64,000 nt of DNA from contig CALFEO010000025.1 of the NCBI GenBank assembly GCA_937949995.1, forward strand, positions 1 through 64,000, written 5' to 3'. Below, in pieces: positions 38,772 to 47,324 of this stretch (positions are counted from its first letter, which is position 1; the number at the start of each line of letters is the position of its first letter). The notes under the pieces were generated by a model. The model had not been told where the DNA came from, ran no database searches, and saw nothing but the letters and a program-made list of their open reading frames with translations. The position numbers and the translations under genes were made by a program. Source of the DNA: an uncultured bacterium. GTDB taxonomy: Bacteria; Patescibacteriota; Patescibacteriia; 2-12-FULL-60-25.

Positions 38772-39614
38772 ATGCCAGTAAAAAAATACAGGCCGGTTGC
38801 CAAAAAAACCGATACCGTCCATAAAACCGATGCCTCAGCTTCCGGTCAGCCGCTTGGGGCTGCATTGATTATTTTTATTCTCTTTATCAGTTTGGTTGTG
38901 GTAAGCCTTGCTTTATACCGTGTTCATGAAAAGCAGGAAAAGCTGATCGGAATCATTAATCTCATCAGTAATAAAGGAGTTCAGGCTCCGGCCTTGCTCG
39001 ATCAAGCCTCTTCGGAAAGCAAGATGCAATATCGCGATGCCGACGTTTCCAGCTTACGGCTTGCTTATACTCCTTGCCCGGCAACCTTTACCGGTGCTTG
39101 CGACGACTTGATGATTTATCGTCTAAACGACAGCGGAACCAAGGAGGTTTTAATACCAAGCACCAGAGCAATCGCCGGCTCTCCTCTTACCAGCGAATTA
39201 TTGCATCCTTTTGCGGTCAACAACGACTATTCCCGCATGGCTCTTGGAGCATGGGCATATGGAAGCAAGCGTAATACCGATGATAGACGAGCTTGGATTA
39301 TCGAATCAAAAAGCGGCAGCGTTGTAGCTGAATCAACATTGGTACCGGCTGAAGCGGTATTTTCGCCGGATATGCTTTTTGCGGCTTACTATAACGAAGA
39401 TGAAAAAGGTGTAGGTCAAATCATGCTCGTCGATCTTTCCAAAGACACCGAATCTCTTTTGACGCGCGAAGCCGGAGATTTGTATTTTAAGGATAGTGAC
39501 GGAAAAGTTCATATCAATTGGTTAAACAACGGCACTGTCGCCATAATTCAATATCAACTGACCGAGTCCGGTGAAATGCAAATTTCCGGCGAAAGAGAAA
39601 TCAGCATCGATTAA
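38772..39614 (+). CDS. Membrane-anchored protein of unknown function
   Basis: A 280-residue protein. Residues 1-28 are basic and polar, residues 29-49 form one TM helix (ALIIFILFISLVVVSLALY), then a short coiled segment and a large extracytoplasmic domain (residues 80-280) with repeated beta strands such as RRAWIIESKSGSVVAE and GQIMLVDLSKDTESLL. The pattern suggests a propeller-like or TolB-like fold but no repeat is clean enough to call. The gap gene follows 26 nt later. Confidence 0.8.
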   Translation: MPVKKYRPVAKKTDTVHKTDASASGQPLGAALIIFILFISLVVVSLALYRVHEKQEKLIGIINLISNKGVQAPALLDQASSESKMQYRDADVSSLRLAYTPCPATFTGACDDLMIYRLNDSGTKEVLIPSTRAIAGSPLTSELLHPFAVNNDYSRMALGAWAYGSKRNTDDRRAWIIESKSGSVVAESTLVPAEAVFSPDMLFAAYYNEDEKGVGQIMLVDLSKDTESLLTREAGDLYFKDSDGKVHINWLNNGTVAIIQYQLTESGEMQISGEREISID

Positions 39615-39640
39615 TTTAAAATCATCACCAAATCAACTTT

Positions 39641-40645
39641 ATGCCTCGTATAGCAATTAACGGTTTTGGCCGAATCGGCCGTAATACTTTAAAAGCCGGC
39701 CTTAAAAAATCGGGTTTCAACGTTGTGGCCATTAACGATTTAACCGATACTGCCACGCTGGCTCATCTTTTGGAATACGATACGGCTTACGGTCGTTATC
39801 ATGAAAAAGTATCACATACAAAATCATCTTTAATCGTAGCCGGTAAAAAAATTCCGGTCTTCGCTGAAAAAGATCCTCTCAATTTGCCGTGGAAAGATCT
39901 TAAAATAGATGTGGTTTTGGAATGTACCGGTTTTTTTACGGATTTGGAAAAGGCGAGTACGCACATCAAATCCGGAGCCAAACACGTCATAATCAGCGCG
40001 CCCGCCAAGGGTGGCGGAGTTCCGACTCATGTCATGGGCATAAATGAAAAACAACTCAAAAAGAATGTCCACGTCATCAATAATGCTTCGTGCACCACCA
40101 ATTGCATCGCACCCGCCATGCAGGTTTTGCTGGATGAATTTGGCATAAAAAAAGCCGGCATGACAACGGTTCACGCGTATACGGCCGATCAAAATATTCA
40201 AGACGGTCCGCATAAAGATTTTCGCCGTGCTCGCGCCGCTGCACAAAACATTGTTCCCACCACAACCGGGGCCGCCATTGCTGTCACCGAAGTCATTAAA
40301 GGATTGGACGACAAGTTCGATGGTGTCGCTGTTCGGGTTCCCGCCATCGTCGGCTCGCTAACCGATATCACGGCTCTCCTCAAGCGGAAAGCTACGGCTC
40401 AAGAAATCAATAACGCTTTCATTAAAGCCTCAAAACAAAAGAGATGGAAAAACATCCTCGCTGTCACAGATGAACCCATCGTTTCAACCGATATAATCGG
40501 CAACCCGTATTCCACGATTATCGATCTAAACATGACAAAAGTTATCGACGGCGATCTGGCTAAAGTTTTTGCTTGGTATGATAATGAATGGGGATATTCG
40601 CATCGTTTGGCGGAAATGGCTCTGGCTTTAGGTAAAATACTGTAA
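39641..40645 (+). CDS. gap: Glyceraldehyde-3-phosphate dehydrogenase
   Basis: Oxidises glyceraldehyde-3-phosphate to 1,3-bisphosphoglycerate with NAD(P). The 334-residue protein has the N-terminal INGFGRIGRNTLKA Rossmann motif, the active site NNASCTTNCIAP (catalytic Cys near residue 152) and the WYDNEWGYSHR signature near the C-terminus. Together with pgk and eno nearby it forms the lower half of glycolysis, the ATP-yielding part kept by most CPR. Confidence 0.97.
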   Translation: MPRIAINGFGRIGRNTLKAGLKKSGFNVVAINDLTDTATLAHLLEYDTAYGRYHEKVSHTKSSLIVAGKKIPVFAEKDPLNLPWKDLKIDVVLECTGFFTDLEKASTHIKSGAKHVIISAPAKGGGVPTHVMGINEKQLKKNVHVINNASCTTNCIAPAMQVLLDEFGIKKAGMTTVHAYTADQNIQDGPHKDFRRARAAAQNIVPTTTGAAIAVTEVIKGLDDKFDGVAVRVPAIVGSLTDITALLKRKATAQEINNAFIKASKQKRWKNILAVTDEPIVSTDIIGNPYSTIIDLNMTKVIDGDLAKVFAWYDNEWGYSHRLAEMALALGKIL

Positions 40646-40650
40646 TAATT

Positions 40651-41562
40651 GTGCCAAAACTCGACTTGCAAAAATCAATAGAAACTTTTGCGGTATTTGA
40701 TATACTCATGTTTTTGCTTGCCATGTTAGGTTTGATTGTTGGAGTCTTCGGAGTCATTATGGGTAATCAGTGGCTGTATTTGGCTTATGCCATGTTCTTG
40801 GGCGAGTTAATGCTCGCATACGGCATTTTCTTGGCTCCCAAGCGCATTAAAATATCGCGATATCGCGAAAGCATCGGTGCTTCGCCAAGTGTTTGGCTCA
40901 AGGTCGCATTCATCTCCGATTTGCATCTGCAACCCAAAAAAAGCAAGTCATGGGTGGAAAAGATTGTCACCAAACTGCAAGCCGAAAAACCCGATCTGTT
41001 GCTTGTCGGCGGAGACATGGTCGTACATGATGCGATTGACATTCAAGCATTCGAGCCAATCAAAAATCTCGCAACAACTTACGGCGGTTTTTTTATTTTA
41101 GGCAATCACGATTATCAAGATAATCCCAAACTTATCAGTCAAAAATTAAGCTCATACGGTCTGCAAAGTCTTATAAACACAGGCGTCAGTTTAACCATAC
41201 AAGGCAAAGAACTTCGCCTTTCCGGGGCTGATGACGGTTATTACGGAATCGGCAATTCCAAGATCTTGCAACGACAAGACGGCACTCCTCACATAGCTCT
41301 CATCCATGAGCCTGATTTGATACAAGATATTCCCGAAGGACAAACCGATTTGGCGCTGGCCGGCCATTCCCATGGCGGTCAAATTCGTTTTCCTGTTATC
41401 GGAGCATTGCATGTACCCTCTGTTTTTGGCCGCAGAGCTGACATTGGTCGCAAAATCATCAAAGGCATACCAACAATCATCACCGGAGGCTTGGGCGAGG
41501 TCGGCTGTCGCGCCCGCCTCTTCAACCCGCCCGAAATAGTCATCATCGAACTGGGAATATAA
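40651..41562 (+). CDS. Membrane-anchored metallophosphoesterase
   Basis: A 303-residue protein with a GTG start 5 nt after gap. Residues 15-65 contain two TM helices. The catalytic domain has all calcineurin-like motifs: FISDLHL (residues 87-93), VGGDMV, ILGNHDY and GHSHGGQ (near residue 244). It resembles YkuE/UDP-2,3-diacylglucosamine-hydrolase-like enzymes, here on the membrane. Substrate unknown; position between gap and pgk is probably just packing. Confidence 0.88.
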   Translation: MPKLDLQKSIETFAVFDILMFLLAMLGLIVGVFGVIMGNQWLYLAYAMFLGELMLAYGIFLAPKRIKISRYRESIGASPSVWLKVAFISDLHLQPKKSKSWVEKIVTKLQAEKPDLLLVGGDMVVHDAIDIQAFEPIKNLATTYGGFFILGNHDYQDNPKLISQKLSSYGLQSLINTGVSLTIQGKELRLSGADDGYYGIGNSKILQRQDGTPHIALIHEPDLIQDIPEGQTDLALAGHSHGGQIRFPVIGALHVPSVFGRRADIGRKIIKGIPTIITGGLGEVGCRARLFNPPEIVIIELGI

Positions 41563-41564
41563 CT

Positions 41565-41700
41565 AATCAGTTTATCAAGTTTAAAGTCTAAAGTTCATCA
41601 AGAGTAACAAAAATAGTTCATCAAGTTTAAGGTCTAAAGTTCATCAAGAGAAGCTAAGGTTACTCTTGATGGACTTTGATCTTGATGAACTTTAGACTTA
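41565..41700. repeat. Family B repeats
   Basis: Two or three nested hairpin copies (TCTAAAGTTCATCAAGAG with CTCTTGATGGACTTT). They start 3 nt after the phosphoesterase stop. Confidence 0.75.
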
Positions 41701-41715
41701 TGGCTTTATTATCCG

Positions 41716-41745
41716 TTCGACGTTACTCCTTGTAATTGGTATTAT
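41716..41745 (+). promoter_or_regulatory. pgk promoter
   Basis: TTCGAC, 18-nt spacer, TATTAT at 41740-41745, 8 nt before the ATG; leaderless mRNA predicted. Confidence 0.6.
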
Positions 41746-41753
41746 ATTGAGAT

Positions 41754-43073
41754 ATGAATAAAATTCAGACATTGGCTAAAAACGCCGTATTAAAAGGTAA
41801 GCGTGTTCTTTTGCGCGTTGATTGGAATATGCCTTTGCACGAGGTTCCCACCGAAGGCGATCTGCTTAAAATCGAGCGCTCTGCCGAAACCATCAAATGG
41901 CTCAAAAAACAAGGCGCGGTTACAATCGTGGTCACGCATCTTGGCCGTCCCAAAGGCCGTGAGCACAACCTCTCCACCGTGCAGTTGCTTCCTTATGCCG
42001 AAGGCTATCTCGGCGATCCTATCATGTATTGCGGTGAAGATTTGGAAACCGAAGAGGGTTTGATCGAAATAAAACAAGCCATCCAATCAGCTAAAAACGG
42101 ATCCGTACTCTTGCTCGAAAACGTCCGCTTTTATAAAGGTGAGGAAACCAATGATAAAAAACTCGCCGGCTTCTACGCTTCTTTGGCCGATATCTATATC
42201 AACGACGCTTTTGCATCATGCCATCGCAAACATACTTCTGTTCATGCTGTCGCCAAGCTCCTGCCTCATTATGCTGGTCCCGAGCTCGTAAATGAAGTAT
42301 CCTCAGCCTCCAAACTGCTCGAAAAACCCAAGAAACCTTTTGTAGCTTTAATCGGCGGAGCCAAACTGTCTACCAAGCTTCCCGTCTTGTCCGCTCTGCT
42401 GAAAAAAGCGGATCTGATTCTCATTGGCGGTGCCATGGCTCATCCGTTTTTAAAAGCCAAACGTATCCAAATCGGCAAATCTTATCTGGAAGAGGGGAGT
42501 GTCAAGCTGGCCGCTCAATTGGTTAAAAATAAAAAAATTATACTTCCGCAAGATTTTGTCGTCGGCAAATCCCTAAAAGCCGATTCAGGTCTGCGCCGCG
42601 CCGGCCTGAAAGACGTCAAAACCAATGAAATGATTGGTGACATCGGCCCCAAAACCATGCAAGAATGGTCTAAAATCATTAAATCCGCCCAAACAATTCT
42701 CTGGAACGGCCCGGTTGGCGCGGCTGAAATGACAGCTTTTTCGCATGGCTCCATGGTTTTGGGTTATGCCATCGCATCCCGCGCGCGCGGTAAGGCCTAT
42801 GGCATGGTCGGCGGGGGTGACACCATTCCGTTGGCAATCGCCACCGGCATGGATGATTGGTTTGATTACATTTCCACAGCCGGCGGTGCTTTATTGGAGT
42901 TTATCGCAACCGGAGGCAAAATCCCCGGTATAATCGCGCTGCTGGAAAAACAACCCAAGGTAAAAACAGCGCCGGCAAAGAAAAAAGCGTCATCTGATAA
43001 AAAGAGGGCGGTCAAGCAAAAATCCCTAACCGCCAAAAAGAAAACCGGAAAATTATCGAAACGTAAACAGTAA
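41754..43073 (+). CDS. pgk: Phosphoglycerate kinase with C-terminal basic tail
   Basis: Makes ATP from 1,3-bisphosphoglycerate. The 439-residue protein has the full two-domain fold: RVDWNMPL (near residue 22), HLGRPKG (near residue 62), the ALIGGAKLSTKL hinge and the nucleotide site VGGGDTIPLA near residue 360. It ends with a Lys/Ala-rich extension of about 40 residues (AKKKASSDKKRAVKQK region) absent from typical PGK of about 395 residues. Confidence 0.96.
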   Translation: MNKIQTLAKNAVLKGKRVLLRVDWNMPLHEVPTEGDLLKIERSAETIKWLKKQGAVTIVVTHLGRPKGREHNLSTVQLLPYAEGYLGDPIMYCGEDLETEEGLIEIKQAIQSAKNGSVLLLENVRFYKGEETNDKKLAGFYASLADIYINDAFASCHRKHTSVHAVAKLLPHYAGPELVNEVSSASKLLEKPKKPFVALIGGAKLSTKLPVLSALLKKADLILIGGAMAHPFLKAKRIQIGKSYLEEGSVKLAAQLVKNKKIILPQDFVVGKSLKADSGLRRAGLKDVKTNEMIGDIGPKTMQEWSKIIKSAQTILWNGPVGAAEMTAFSHGSMVLGYAIASRARGKAYGMVGGGDTIPLAIATGMDDWFDYISTAGGALLEFIATGGKIPGIIALLEKQPKVKTAPAKKKASSDKKRAVKQKSLTAKKKTGKLSKRKQ

Positions 43074-43105
43074 AATTTTGCTTTTCCAATCTAATATATT
43101 TATCA

Positions 43106-43615
43106 ATGCAAAAATCAAATAAAATTATTTACGCTTTTATAGATAGTCAAAATCTCAATCTTGCCATTCGGGATCAGGGATGGGTTTTGGATTTTGCTAG
43201 ATTCAAGAAATACCTTGATGAAAAGCATTGCATTACCAAGGTATATTTATTTATTGGTTTTAACATAAATAATCAGCGACTGTATTCATTTTTACAAGAA
43301 GCGGGGTTTGTCTTGATATTTAAACCTTGTATGTTTTTGCCTGACGGGAAAGTCAAAGGAAATGTTGATGCGGAGCTGGTTTTACATACAATGATACAGT
43401 ACAATAATTATCACGAAGCATTAGTTGTTACGGGTGATGGAGATTTCGCTTGTCTTATTCGGTATTTAAAAGAAAACAAAAAACTTTATAGGCTCATGGT
43501 TCCCAACAGCAAAAAATATTCCACATTATTACGAGACGCGGCGGCTGATAAAATTGATTTTATGAATAATTTAAGAAATAAACTGGAATACAAAAAAAGA
43601 GGGCCAATTGCATAA
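43106..43615 (+). CDS. NYN-domain protein (LabA/DUF88-like, putative RNase)
   Basis: A 169-residue single-domain NYN/PIN-like protein. The conserved acidic residues are in FIDSQNLNL (residue 12 region), KGNVDAELV (near residue 92) and VTGDGDFACL (near residue 113), forming a metal-binding nuclease site. Family members act as RNases. It is noticeably AT-rich next to pgk and eno and may be a recent arrival in the glycolytic run. A 45-bp hairpin covers its stop codon. Confidence 0.87.
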   Translation: MQKSNKIIYAFIDSQNLNLAIRDQGWVLDFARFKKYLDEKHCITKVYLFIGFNINNQRLYSFLQEAGFVLIFKPCMFLPDGKVKGNVDAELVLHTMIQYNNYHEALVVTGDGDFACLIRYLKENKKLYRLMVPNSKKYSTLLRDAAADKIDFMNNLRNKLEYKKRGPIA

Positions 43616-43645
43616 GCACAAAAACTTATGAACCTGCCCTCATCG
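43601..43645. terminator. Hairpin over the end of the NYN gene
   Basis: Outer stem GAGGGC / GCCCTC and inner stem CATAAG / CTTATG enclosing the stop codon; no T-run follows, so it may stabilise rather than terminate. Confidence 0.5.
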
Positions 43646-43687
43646 TGATGATAATAATATACAATATAATCTCTATTTTGTCAACTT

Positions 43688-44956
43688 ATGTCTAAAACAG
43701 ATTTTCTCATCAAATCAATAGTTGCTCGCGAAATCCTTGATTCGCGCGGTAATCCAACCGTCGCCTGCCGGGTAACTTTAAAGTCCGGCGTGTCGGCCGA
43801 AGCCAAAGTCCCTTCCGGCGCTTCTACCGGCTCGCACGAAGCTCTTGAGCTTCGCGACGGCGGAAAACGCTATGGCGGTAAAGGTGTGCTTAAAGCTGTT
43901 GCGAACGTCAATAAAAAAATCGCACCTATCCTCAAAAACATCGACGTGCGCCGTCAAAAAGATATCGACCATGTGATGCTTGAGCTGGATGGAACCGAAA
44001 ACAAGAAAAAACTCGGCGCTAACGCTATCCTTTCCGTATCCTTGGCTTGCGCTCAAGCTCACGCTCTTCAGGCGGAAAAACCGTTATGGCAAATCTTGCG
44101 CAAAATCTACAATTTCCCGCGTAAAGCTTCTCTGCCAATAGCCACAATGAACGTGCTTAACGGCGGAGCTCATGCCAATTGGAGCCTTGATGTTCAAGAG
44201 TGCATGATTGTGCCCTTGGCCCGCAAAATGAGCGACCGCATCCGCATCGGCTCCGAAGTATTTCAAACCCTCAAATATCTCCTCGCGGAAAAAAACTTTC
44301 CGGTCACGGTCGGTGACGAGGGTGGTTTTGCTCCCAAACTGAAAAACGTTGAAAACGCTTTTGATCTCTTAAATCAAGCCATAAAATCAGCCGGTTACAA
44401 GCCCGGCAAAGACGTGGCCTTGGCAACCGACGTGGCCGCTTCCGAATTCTACGACAGCTCCAAAGCCATCTACACATTCCGTGCCGAAGCCGGCCGTGAG
44501 TTCACTTCCGATAAACTGCTGGATCGCTATTTGGCTTGGCAAAAAAAATACTCTCTCATCTCCATCGAAGATCCTTTTGCCGAAGATGATTGGGCGGCTT
44601 GGTCCGGTTCTTTATCGCGTCTCGCTAAAAAATCACACATTGTCGGCGATGATTTGCTTGTAACCAACATCACCCGCCTAAAAAAAGCCGTGGATGAAAA
44701 AGCCTGCAACGCCATTCTTATCAAAGTCAACCAGATCGGCTCTCTCACCGAATCCGCCGAATCCATCATTATGGCGCATAAAAACGGCTTTGCCACCTCA
44801 ATCTCCCATCGCTCCGGCGAAACCGACGATACCACCATCGCCGACTTGGCCGTTGCCTGCGGTTCCGAATACATAAAAACCGGCTCCCTCTCCCGCTCCG
44901 AACGTGTCGAAAAGTACAACCGCTTGCTCGAAATCGAAACAAATGAACTTAATTAA
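43688..44956 (+). CDS. eno: Enolase
   Basis: Converts 2-phosphoglycerate to PEP. The 422-residue protein has VAREILDSRGNPTV (residues 13-26), SGASTGSHEALELRD (near residue 39), the metal ligand region SIEDPFAEDDW (near residue 292), the VGDDLLVTN motif with the following catalytic Lys, and the SHRSGETDD signature near residue 373. The C-terminal residues and stop run into family E words. Confidence 0.97.
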   Translation: MSKTDFLIKSIVAREILDSRGNPTVACRVTLKSGVSAEAKVPSGASTGSHEALELRDGGKRYGGKGVLKAVANVNKKIAPILKNIDVRRQKDIDHVMLELDGTENKKKLGANAILSVSLACAQAHALQAEKPLWQILRKIYNFPRKASLPIATMNVLNGGAHANWSLDVQECMIVPLARKMSDRIRIGSEVFQTLKYLLAEKNFPVTVGDEGGFAPKLKNVENAFDLLNQAIKSAGYKPGKDVALATDVAASEFYDSSKAIYTFRAEAGREFTSDKLLDRYLAWQKKYSLISIEDPFAEDDWAAWSGSLSRLAKKSHIVGDDLLVTNITRLKKAVDEKACNAILIKVNQIGSLTESAESIIMAHKNGFATSISHRSGETDDTTIADLAVACGSEYIKTGSLSRSERVEKYNRLLEIETNELN

Positions 44957-45163
44957 ATTAAGAATTAAGAATGTCGGTGTTTGATCAACCAAGCTCAATG
45001 CAAAATGCATAATGTATGATGCATGATGTCGGTACTTGATTAACAATATAATTAATAATATCGCGACCCGCCCCTTAAGAAGGAAGCGATTGCTTCATTG
45101 TGTATTTTTAATTGTGCATCATACACTATGCATCATGCATTGTGCATTATTCACTTTGCATTA
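44957..45163. repeat. Family D MITE-like element and family E words after eno
   Basis: ATTAAGAATTAAGAATG (E) then GTCGGTGTTTGAT; family D arms of ATGCATAATG words at 44995-45025 and 45110-45163; core at 45045-45105 is the reverse complement of the core at 37800-37870. Confidence 0.8.
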
Positions 45164-45343
45164 TTATGCGTTTTCCGTTATTGATCGTTTCAGCTCTTCC
45201 ATCTTCTTAGCATCTTGCTCGGCCAATATTTGCTTAACCTTGGCATAATGCTCTTCCAAAATCTTATCCGTTTCTTCACGGTATCTTTTTAAGATTGCTT
45301 GAATTTTCTCGATTTGCTCTGGAGTCAATTTTTTATCAGACAT
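45164..45343 (-). CDS. Small helical protein
   Basis: A 59-residue protein with one long amphipathic helix, rich in Lys, Glu, Ile and Leu (for example PEQIEKIQAILKRYREET). It has a perfect TATAAT 8 nt before its ATG and no Shine-Dalgarno, the same leaderless pattern as the larger housekeeping genes, which supports it being real. Function unknown; a short coiled coil or a regulator of another complex is possible. Confidence 0.7.
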   Translation of the reverse strand: MSDKKLTPEQIEKIQAILKRYREETDKILEEHYAKVKQILAEQDAKKMEELKRSITENA

Positions 45344-45351
45344 ATGAACTG

Positions 45352-45357
45352 ATTATA
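45352..45357 (-). promoter_or_regulatory. -10 box TATAAT (reverse strand)
   Basis: 8 nt before the ATG at 45343; leaderless mRNA predicted. Confidence 0.6.
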
Positions 45358-45419
45358 GCACGAGGATAGTCGTAACGCCTGCCCTGTCGGACTTGTCAGG
45401 TCGCATGGCCTGATGACGG

Positions 45420-45537
45420 GGTCATAAAGTCATAACGTTAATAACGTTAGTAACGCAGGAGTTCATCAAGTCTAAAGTTCATCAAGAGAAACTAAAGTCA
45501 CTCTTGATGAACTTGTTACTTTATACTTGATGAACCC
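45420..45537. repeat. Repeats before miaB: AACGTTAATAACG words and family B
   Basis: CATAACGTTAATAACG iterations at 45425-45455, then a family B hairpin (45468-45535). Confidence 0.7.
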
Positions 45538-45564
45538 TGAGCTGATATGACTTTTTCCGGTCGA

Positions 45565-45593
45565 TTGACTTCGCCTGCTGGTAAATGTAGTAT
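45565..45593 (+). promoter_or_regulatory. miaB promoter
   Basis: TTGACT at 45565-45570, 17-nt spacer, TAGTAT at 45588-45593, 8 nt to the ATG; leaderless mRNA predicted. Confidence 0.65.
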
Positions 45594-45601
45594 CTTATGA
45601 C

Positions 45602-46942
45602 ATGAATAAGCCCAAATACTACATAAAAACCTATGGTTGTCAGATGAATACCAATGATTCCGAGCGTTTGGCGAGGTTGCTTAATAACGCGGGTTTTGCT
45701 TTTGCCGAGGGCGAGGATGATGCGGATTTGATTATTCTGAATACTTGTTCGGTCCGCGAGCATGCTGAAAGCCGCATCATGGGACTCATGGAAAAATACG
45801 CCAACCGCAAAAAAAACGGCGAGCGTTTGGTGGTTGCTATCACCGGTTGTATGGCCGGGCGCGACAAAGACGGCAAATTGAGAGCGCGCGTTAAAACCGC
45901 GGATTTGTTTTTTGGTACTGCTGATATGGTGCACCTGCCGCGCTGGATAGCCGAACTGCGCCCCGAATGGATGATTTCCGGCGACGAGGTTGATGATTAT
46001 CTGAAAATAAATCCTTTACGCTCCTCATCGATTCAAGCCTACGTATCCATTCAAACCGGCTGTAATCATTTTTGCGCTTATTGCGTGGTTCCCTATGCGC
46101 GCGGCTTAATCCGCAATCGTCCTCTTCAAGACATTCTCGCTGAAGTCCGCGATTTGGCGCAAAAAGGTATTAAAGAAATCACTCTCTTGGGCCAAACCGT
46201 TAACGCTTACAAAGCTCCCGATGCCAGCGGTTTTCACTCACATAATCCTTATCAAAATCATTTCGCGGCTCTGCTTTGGGAGATTAATCAAATTCAGGGT
46301 ATCGAGCGTTTGCATTACACTGCCGCACACCCCATGCAGATGGATGAACAGGTTATCCACGCCCTCGCTCTTCCCAAACAAATCAACTACCTCCACTTGC
46401 CCGTGCAATCCGGCTCCAACGAAATTCTGCGCAAAATGAATCGTAAGTACACGCGTGAAAAATATTTGGATATAATCGATCAAATCAAAAAAGCCCGCCC
46501 CGGCATAGCCTTGGGAACGGATATCATAGTGGGCTATTGCGGTGAAACCGATGCTGATTTTATGGATACCGTCGATCTCTACAAAGCCTGCGATTATGAT
46601 ATTTGCTATACCGCACAATATTCTCCGCGTTCCGGCACTCTGAGCCAACGTCTTTATCCCGACGACGTACCCGCGGAAATCAAAAAACAAAGATGGCAAA
46701 CCATCCAATCCTTGATGGAAGAAATAACGGAACGTAAAAATCAAATATATCAGGATAAAAACACCCAAGTTTTTGTCGAGAGCATTGATGGAGAGTGGTT
46801 ATTGGGTACAAATTCCGAATTCAAGAGAGTGCGCATAAAATCACATGGCTTGAAAGTTGAACCCGGATCTATCATCACGGCTAAAATCACCAAACCCATG
46901 ACTTGGATTTTGGAAGGCGAAATCGTGCCAAGTGCCGAATAA
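45602..46942 (+). CDS. miaB: tRNA-2-methylthio-N6-isopentenyladenosine(37) synthase
   Basis: Radical-SAM enzyme that adds the methylthio group to i6A37 of tRNAs reading UNN. The 446-residue protein has the N-terminal cluster cysteines (TYGCQMN near residue 11, NTCSVRE near residue 47, TGCMAGR near residue 81), the radical-SAM motif CNHFCAYC near residue 155 and a C-terminal TRAM domain. It lies upstream of a small lipoprotein gene and then miaA, which makes its substrate. Confidence 0.96.
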   Translation: MNKPKYYIKTYGCQMNTNDSERLARLLNNAGFAFAEGEDDADLIILNTCSVREHAESRIMGLMEKYANRKKNGERLVVAITGCMAGRDKDGKLRARVKTADLFFGTADMVHLPRWIAELRPEWMISGDEVDDYLKINPLRSSSIQAYVSIQTGCNHFCAYCVVPYARGLIRNRPLQDILAEVRDLAQKGIKEITLLGQTVNAYKAPDASGFHSHNPYQNHFAALLWEINQIQGIERLHYTAAHPMQMDEQVIHALALPKQINYLHLPVQSGSNEILRKMNRKYTREKYLDIIDQIKKARPGIALGTDIIVGYCGETDADFMDTVDLYKACDYDICYTAQYSPRSGTLSQRLYPDDVPAEIKKQRWQTIQSLMEEITERKNQIYQDKNTQVFVESIDGEWLLGTNSEFKRVRIKSHGLKVEPGSIITAKITKPMTWILEGEIVPSAE

Positions 46943-46947
46943 GTTGT

Positions 46948-46953
46948 TATAAT
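46948..46953 (+). promoter_or_regulatory. -10 box TATAAT, 6 nt before the start codon
   Basis: Just after the miaB stop; leaderless mRNA predicted for the next gene. Confidence 0.6.
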
Positions 46954-46959
46954 AAAGCT

Positions 46960-47310
46960 ATGAAATACTTTTTGCCATTTTTTATCATAGCCGTCTTTTT
47001 CGCGGCCGGTTGTAATAAAACTGATATGGAGCCTCGCTTATCCGCCAATTGTTCCGAGGCTGAATACCCTTTTGCTTGTTATTTGGATAAAGCTCTCGCC
47101 GCCAAAGATCCCAATCTGTGCAATCAAAACGATATTCCCCGTATTACCTGCCTTACAGCCTACGAAGAGATCATGGCTGATCCTGTCATTTGCGCCAATC
47201 TGGCGGATCCTTTATTCGGCCGGGAGTGCGAAGAATATAAGCAATGGGAACAGGAAAATAAAAGTCGGACAGCCGAAGATTCTATAGATCCTGTCCCTGG
47301 TTCCGAATAA
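46960..47310 (+). CDS. Small Cys-rich lipoprotein
   Basis: A 116-residue lipoprotein. Signal peptide KYFLPFFIIAVFFAAGC gives a proper lipobox (AAGC, lipidated Cys18). The mature part has six cysteines in pairs over residues 28-90 (NCSEAEYPFACYLDKAL), consistent with three disulphides in the periplasm or outside. Family unknown. The gene is wedged between miaB and miaA and probably co-transcribed with miaA. Confidence 0.8.
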   Translation: MKYFLPFFIIAVFFAAGCNKTDMEPRLSANCSEAEYPFACYLDKALAAKDPNLCNQNDIPRITCLTAYEEIMADPVICANLADPLFGRECEEYKQWEQENKSRTAEDSIDPVPGSE

Positions 47311-47324
47311 TCAGTCTAATCATT

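Noticed and set aside
46238..46768. Reverse frame antisense to miaB
   Set aside because: It is a shadow of the well-supported radical-SAM gene with no promoter or ribosome binding site.
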